6,466 bases of DNA from contig JAYEII010000109.1 in NCBI GenBank assembly GCA_034660015.1, positions 1-6,466 of the forward strand. The letters run 5' to 3'. The notes below the pieces were generated by a model, which saw only the letters and a list, made by a program, of their open reading frames with translations, made no database searches and was not told the DNA's origin. The position numbers and the translations under genes are program-made. Positions 4,184 to 6,466 of the stretch are shown here, one piece after another. The DNA comes from QEXZ01 sp034660015. GTDB taxonomy: Archaea; Halobacteriota; Syntropharchaeia; Alkanophagales; Methanospirareceae. Position 1 is the first letter of the stretch. Each line of letters begins with the position of its first letter.

Positions 4184-6346
4184 TTACGCTAAGGCATCCA
4201 CGCACTCGATTTTATCTCGCGTTCGACCTACAAACTCGTTTATGCTCGCCAATTGTTCCTTATACCTGATTTCGTATTTCTTATTGAATTCAAACTTGAC
4301 GGATTTGCCATTGAAAGAAATAACTGCAACTTTATGAAGTATATCCCGCCTCAGCACTTCTATGCCAGCGTTCCTGTATTTCTCCGTTAAAGCGCGTTTG
4401 AATATGTTAACGATGTCGTAAGCGATGAAACTGAAGTAAATATGCACCTTTATCGGCTCCAAATCCCTGCTCGGCAGCTTGTTTATGTACCATTCGCCCT
4501 TCGCTTCCTCGAACAGGGTCTCTATCAACCAGCGATTCCCGTAATCCTCGATAATCTGCTCTGGCGTTGCGTTAAACACGTCCGTCAGCCAGATGGACAT
4601 TTCTTCCTTCTCAGCCCCGTCTAATACCTTTATTTCCGCCTTGTAACCCTCTATCCGGTATTTCCTCCATCTGCCCTTCCCGACAGCCTTGATCTCCTGT
4701 ATTTTCCTCAGCGTTTTCGCTATCGTAGTTGCAGGCTTCTTAGAATTGCTAAATACCTCTCCATATTCCTTCTTGTACAGATCAAGGAGTTCCTGCGTGG
4801 TATATGAACCAGAGAGTCGTTCCAGGAGCAGGCGAAGCTTGTCTTCCTTCGATAACCGCACTCTTTTCTTCTCCACGACTATGCGAACAAGAATGCCACC
4901 GGAAAACGAGCTGACGCACTCTGCAATGCGCACTGGCTTTTTCTCCGCATCCCGCTTGAGCTTTGCCGCTTTGCCGCGGGCTGTTTTCGGCTTGTACTCC
5001 TTTGTTTTCAGTACAACTTCCCGGAATTCATCTTCGCCTAATTCCGCAGCCTGCTCGTAGAACTTCGTTCCCTTTTTCCCCCTCGTTACGTACTCCATGT
5101 GTTCTTTATCGTCCAGCCATAGGAAGTTTTCCTCATCGTAAAAACCGCGGTCAATGTAAAGCCTTTTTATCTTTTTCCCCGTTATTTCCACCGCCTTTTT
5201 GACCATATCCTGCAAAGAAGGCGCGTCTGCCTCATTTATCCCCCGCACCTCGAAGTAAATGGGTATCCGATACACGACATCGTAGATCACAAACAGCTTG
5301 TACCCCATCACGTTCTCGTTCGTCTGATAATCGAAGACTTCCTCAGCACCCTCGTAAGTCAGTCCATCTACGCGCATTTTACTGCTATCGCACGCCGCCG
5401 TCTCCCCAGTCACGAATCCGAGGATTCTCATCCACTGAATGATCGCCTGATAGGCTTTTCGCAGCTCTTCCTCCCGGTATCGCCGAATATCCTCATCAAG
5501 CGTGCTTTTGCTCGGCGTTCTATCCCCGTCGAGCGTGCAGATTATCTGCAAGAATACGTCGTCCTCCAGCTCTTCGTCCAGGCCGTATGCGTTCTTGAAG
5601 CCGAGTATCATCTTAACGATGTACGCGAGACTGATTTGCAGCGGTGTATAGACGCAGTTGCTCCTCTTTTCCACCTTCATGTCCTCCAGAATGTTTACGA
5701 TGCCCAATCCGTAGAGGACATAGAGCATGAGATTGAATCCCGCCCATTTGGTAGCGGTGCGGCGTATTTTCTTATTGATGCGCGTGAATTTTAATGATTC
5801 CATCTCTTTACTCATTCGGGGGAAGCGGCGGTTGCCAAAATAGCACTTCGTGAATAATACCACTTGATGTCTCTCCAGATCCTCGAAGTTCATGCAGTCG
5901 GTGATATGGGCGATCAAATCACCAAAAAAGCGGTTGAAATCCGCGCCCATCCGCCCCCGGAACTTTGTTACTGCCCCTTTTGTGGGCACCTTCTCGAATC
6001 CCATCAACTTCATACATGACTTAGTTGAGGAAAGGAAATCAAGTGCTTCTTCTATCTTCAGCCCCGATAATTTCGCAAATAAGAAGAAAGAGAGTATCGA
6101 GGCAGCGGTATAATCTTGCCCGTCATACTTCCTCAGTTCTTCGTTCTCACTGAGCCGGAGGCGGGCTGTGTTAAAGAAAGCTCGGATCGTTCTTATTCCC
6201 TGTTTGCTGAGCCGGTTTAGGAAAATCCACAGCTCCAGCAGGTATCGTAGGCATCCCCAGTCGTATGAATCGTAGCCAAAAGCACTCGATTGCCCCTTTA
6301 TGTTGAGTAGCTTGTTAACTCCCTCTTTGAACTCATCTTCTACCAT
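4184..6346 (-). CDS. DDE transposase, IS4 superfamily
   Basis: This 720-residue enzyme would cut and join the ends of the surrounding insertion sequence. The catalytic triad appears as Asp320 (AACDSSKM), Asp399 (LYIDRGFYDEENF) and Glu609. The stretch YGNRWLIETLFEEAK gives Tyr602-x2-Arg605-x3-Glu609-x6-Lys616, an exact IS4-type YREK signature. Residues 1-200 are an N-terminal region likely to bind DNA, with a possible helical helix-turn-helix near 75-135; residues 235-310 resemble the helical domain preceding the catalytic core in this superfamily. The spacing from Asp399 to Glu609 is long. It includes a basic segment (450-475) and a winged-helix-like segment (about 500-566), then the strand EEMSIWLTDVFN. 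At 720 residues it is longer than many IS4 members. The frame is intact from ATG 6346 to TAA 4184. The minus strand has a TATA-like box 26-34 bases upstream. The codon use looks richer in G and C than the flanking plus-strand genes, consistent with transfer. Confidence 0.9.
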   Translation of the reverse strand: MVEDEFKEGVNKLLNIKGQSSAFGYDSYDWGCLRYLLELWIFLNRLSKQGIRTIRAFFNTARLRLSENEELRKYDGQDYTAASILSFFLFAKLSGLKIEEALDFLSSTKSCMKLMGFEKVPTKGAVTKFRGRMGADFNRFFGDLIAHITDCMNFEDLERHQVVLFTKCYFGNRRFPRMSKEMESLKFTRINKKIRRTATKWAGFNLMLYVLYGLGIVNILEDMKVEKRSNCVYTPLQISLAYIVKMILGFKNAYGLDEELEDDVFLQIICTLDGDRTPSKSTLDEDIRRYREEELRKAYQAIIQWMRILGFVTGETAACDSSKMRVDGLTYEGAEEVFDYQTNENVMGYKLFVIYDVVYRIPIYFEVRGINEADAPSLQDMVKKAVEITGKKIKRLYIDRGFYDEENFLWLDDKEHMEYVTRGKKGTKFYEQAAELGEDEFREVVLKTKEYKPKTARGKAAKLKRDAEKKPVRIAECVSSFSGGILVRIVVEKKRVRLSKEDKLRLLLERLSGSYTTQELLDLYKKEYGEVFSNSKKPATTIAKTLRKIQEIKAVGKGRWRKYRIEGYKAEIKVLDGAEKEEMSIWLTDVFNATPEQIIEDYGNRWLIETLFEEAKGEWYINKLPSRDLEPIKVHIYFSFIAYDIVNIFKRALTEKYRNAGIEVLRRDILHKVAVISFNGKSVKFEFNKKYEIRYKEQLASINEFVGRTRDKIECVDALA

Positions 6347-6371
6347 ACTATGACGGTAGATAGGATATGTT

Positions 6372-6378
6372 TATATAA
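6372..6378 (-). promoter_or_regulatory. TATA box of the transposase gene
   Basis: On the minus strand the sequence reads CCTTATATAAAC, centred about 29 bases before the ATG at 6346. The predicted transcription start is about 6350, giving an almost leaderless mRNA. No purine-rich ribosome site precedes the ATG. Confidence 0.5.
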
Positions 6379-6443
6379 GGCACATTTCGTCTGGAGCACG
6401 CCTTCCGTAAGTTTTGGTAAATAGGACTAAACTATTTATGTGA

Positions 6444-6466
6444 GGAAACTACTTTGGATTTTAGAG
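6444..6466 (-). repeat. Right terminal inverted repeat (at window edge)
   Basis: Its reverse complement starts CTCTAAAATCC and ends GTAGTTTCC, matching the left repeat at 19 of 23 positions. It may extend further beyond the window. Confidence 0.65.

Larger units (their letters stand above)
3975..6466 (-). mobile_element. IS4-superfamily insertion sequence, about 2.5 kb
   Basis: The element consists of one long transposase gene on the minus strand between imperfect terminal inverted repeats. The left repeat at 3975-3997 and the right repeat at 6444-6466 match at 19 of 23 positions when one is reverse-complemented, including nine identical inner bases, GTAGTTTCC. The right repeat touches the window edge, so the outer end and the target-site duplication cannot be checked. 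The left non-coding part (3998-4183) is 186 bases and holds no other gene. The transposase frame is intact, so the copy may be active or recent. Confidence 0.75.

Noticed and set aside
4442..5202. Plus-strand ORFs opposite the transposase
   Set aside because: They are antisense shadows of the strong transposase frame, with no ribosome site and low-complexity Ser/Pro/Phe-rich products.
1..6466. CRISPR array, tRNA or rRNA genes
   Set aside because: No regularly spaced repeats were seen, and I recognised no cloverleaf or ribosomal RNA sequence on either strand.

Overview
This window looks like a piece of an archaeal (euryarchaeote-like) genome from a metagenome assembly. Archaeal signs are AT-rich TATA-box-like elements about 25-35 bases before several starts (768-776, 2095-2102, 6372-6378 on the minus strand), a possible leaderless start, and a family 2 glycosyltransferase of the type common in archaea. 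The taxonomic placement is inference. The metagenome origin is suggested by a 100-N scaffold gap flanked by an exact 127-base duplication.

Region 1 (1-1806) holds the tail of an unknown gene, a charged 216-residue protein with a HicB-like C-terminal domain, a SatD-family protein with a C-terminal helix-turn-helix, and a 31-residue one-helix membrane peptide. The SatD gene appears broken only because of the scaffold gap. Removing the duplicated copy and the Ns gives one intact frame of 224 codons.

Region 2 (1803-3926) is a patchwork of gene fragments: the C-terminal part of a family 2 glycosyltransferase, a complete small zinc-ribbon-like protein, an ATPase domain of the Schlafen/AlbA-type regulators without its N-terminal DNA-binding domain, a 22-codon stub, the N-terminal half of a family 2 glycosyltransferase ended by an in-frame TGA, and a 3' gene remnant. 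The two glycosyltransferase pieces are in reversed order on the same strand. Short degenerate CAC(A/T)GAG-type sequences follow two of the fragments. This reads as an accessory region that has been cut and rejoined several times.

Region 3 (about 3975-6466) is an insertion sequence on the minus strand. It encodes a 720-residue DDE transposase with a perfect Y-x2-R-x3-E-x6-K signature of the IS4 superfamily, and imperfect 23-base terminal inverted repeats lie at 3975-3997 and at the right edge of the window. Its left end interrupts a small gene that begins at 3956.

The genes do not form one clear pathway. The points most worth a second look are the cyclase-like motif layout of the SatD protein, the extra winged-helix-like segment inside the transposase catalytic domain, the dismembered glycosyltransferase, and the uncharacterised zinc-ribbon protein.
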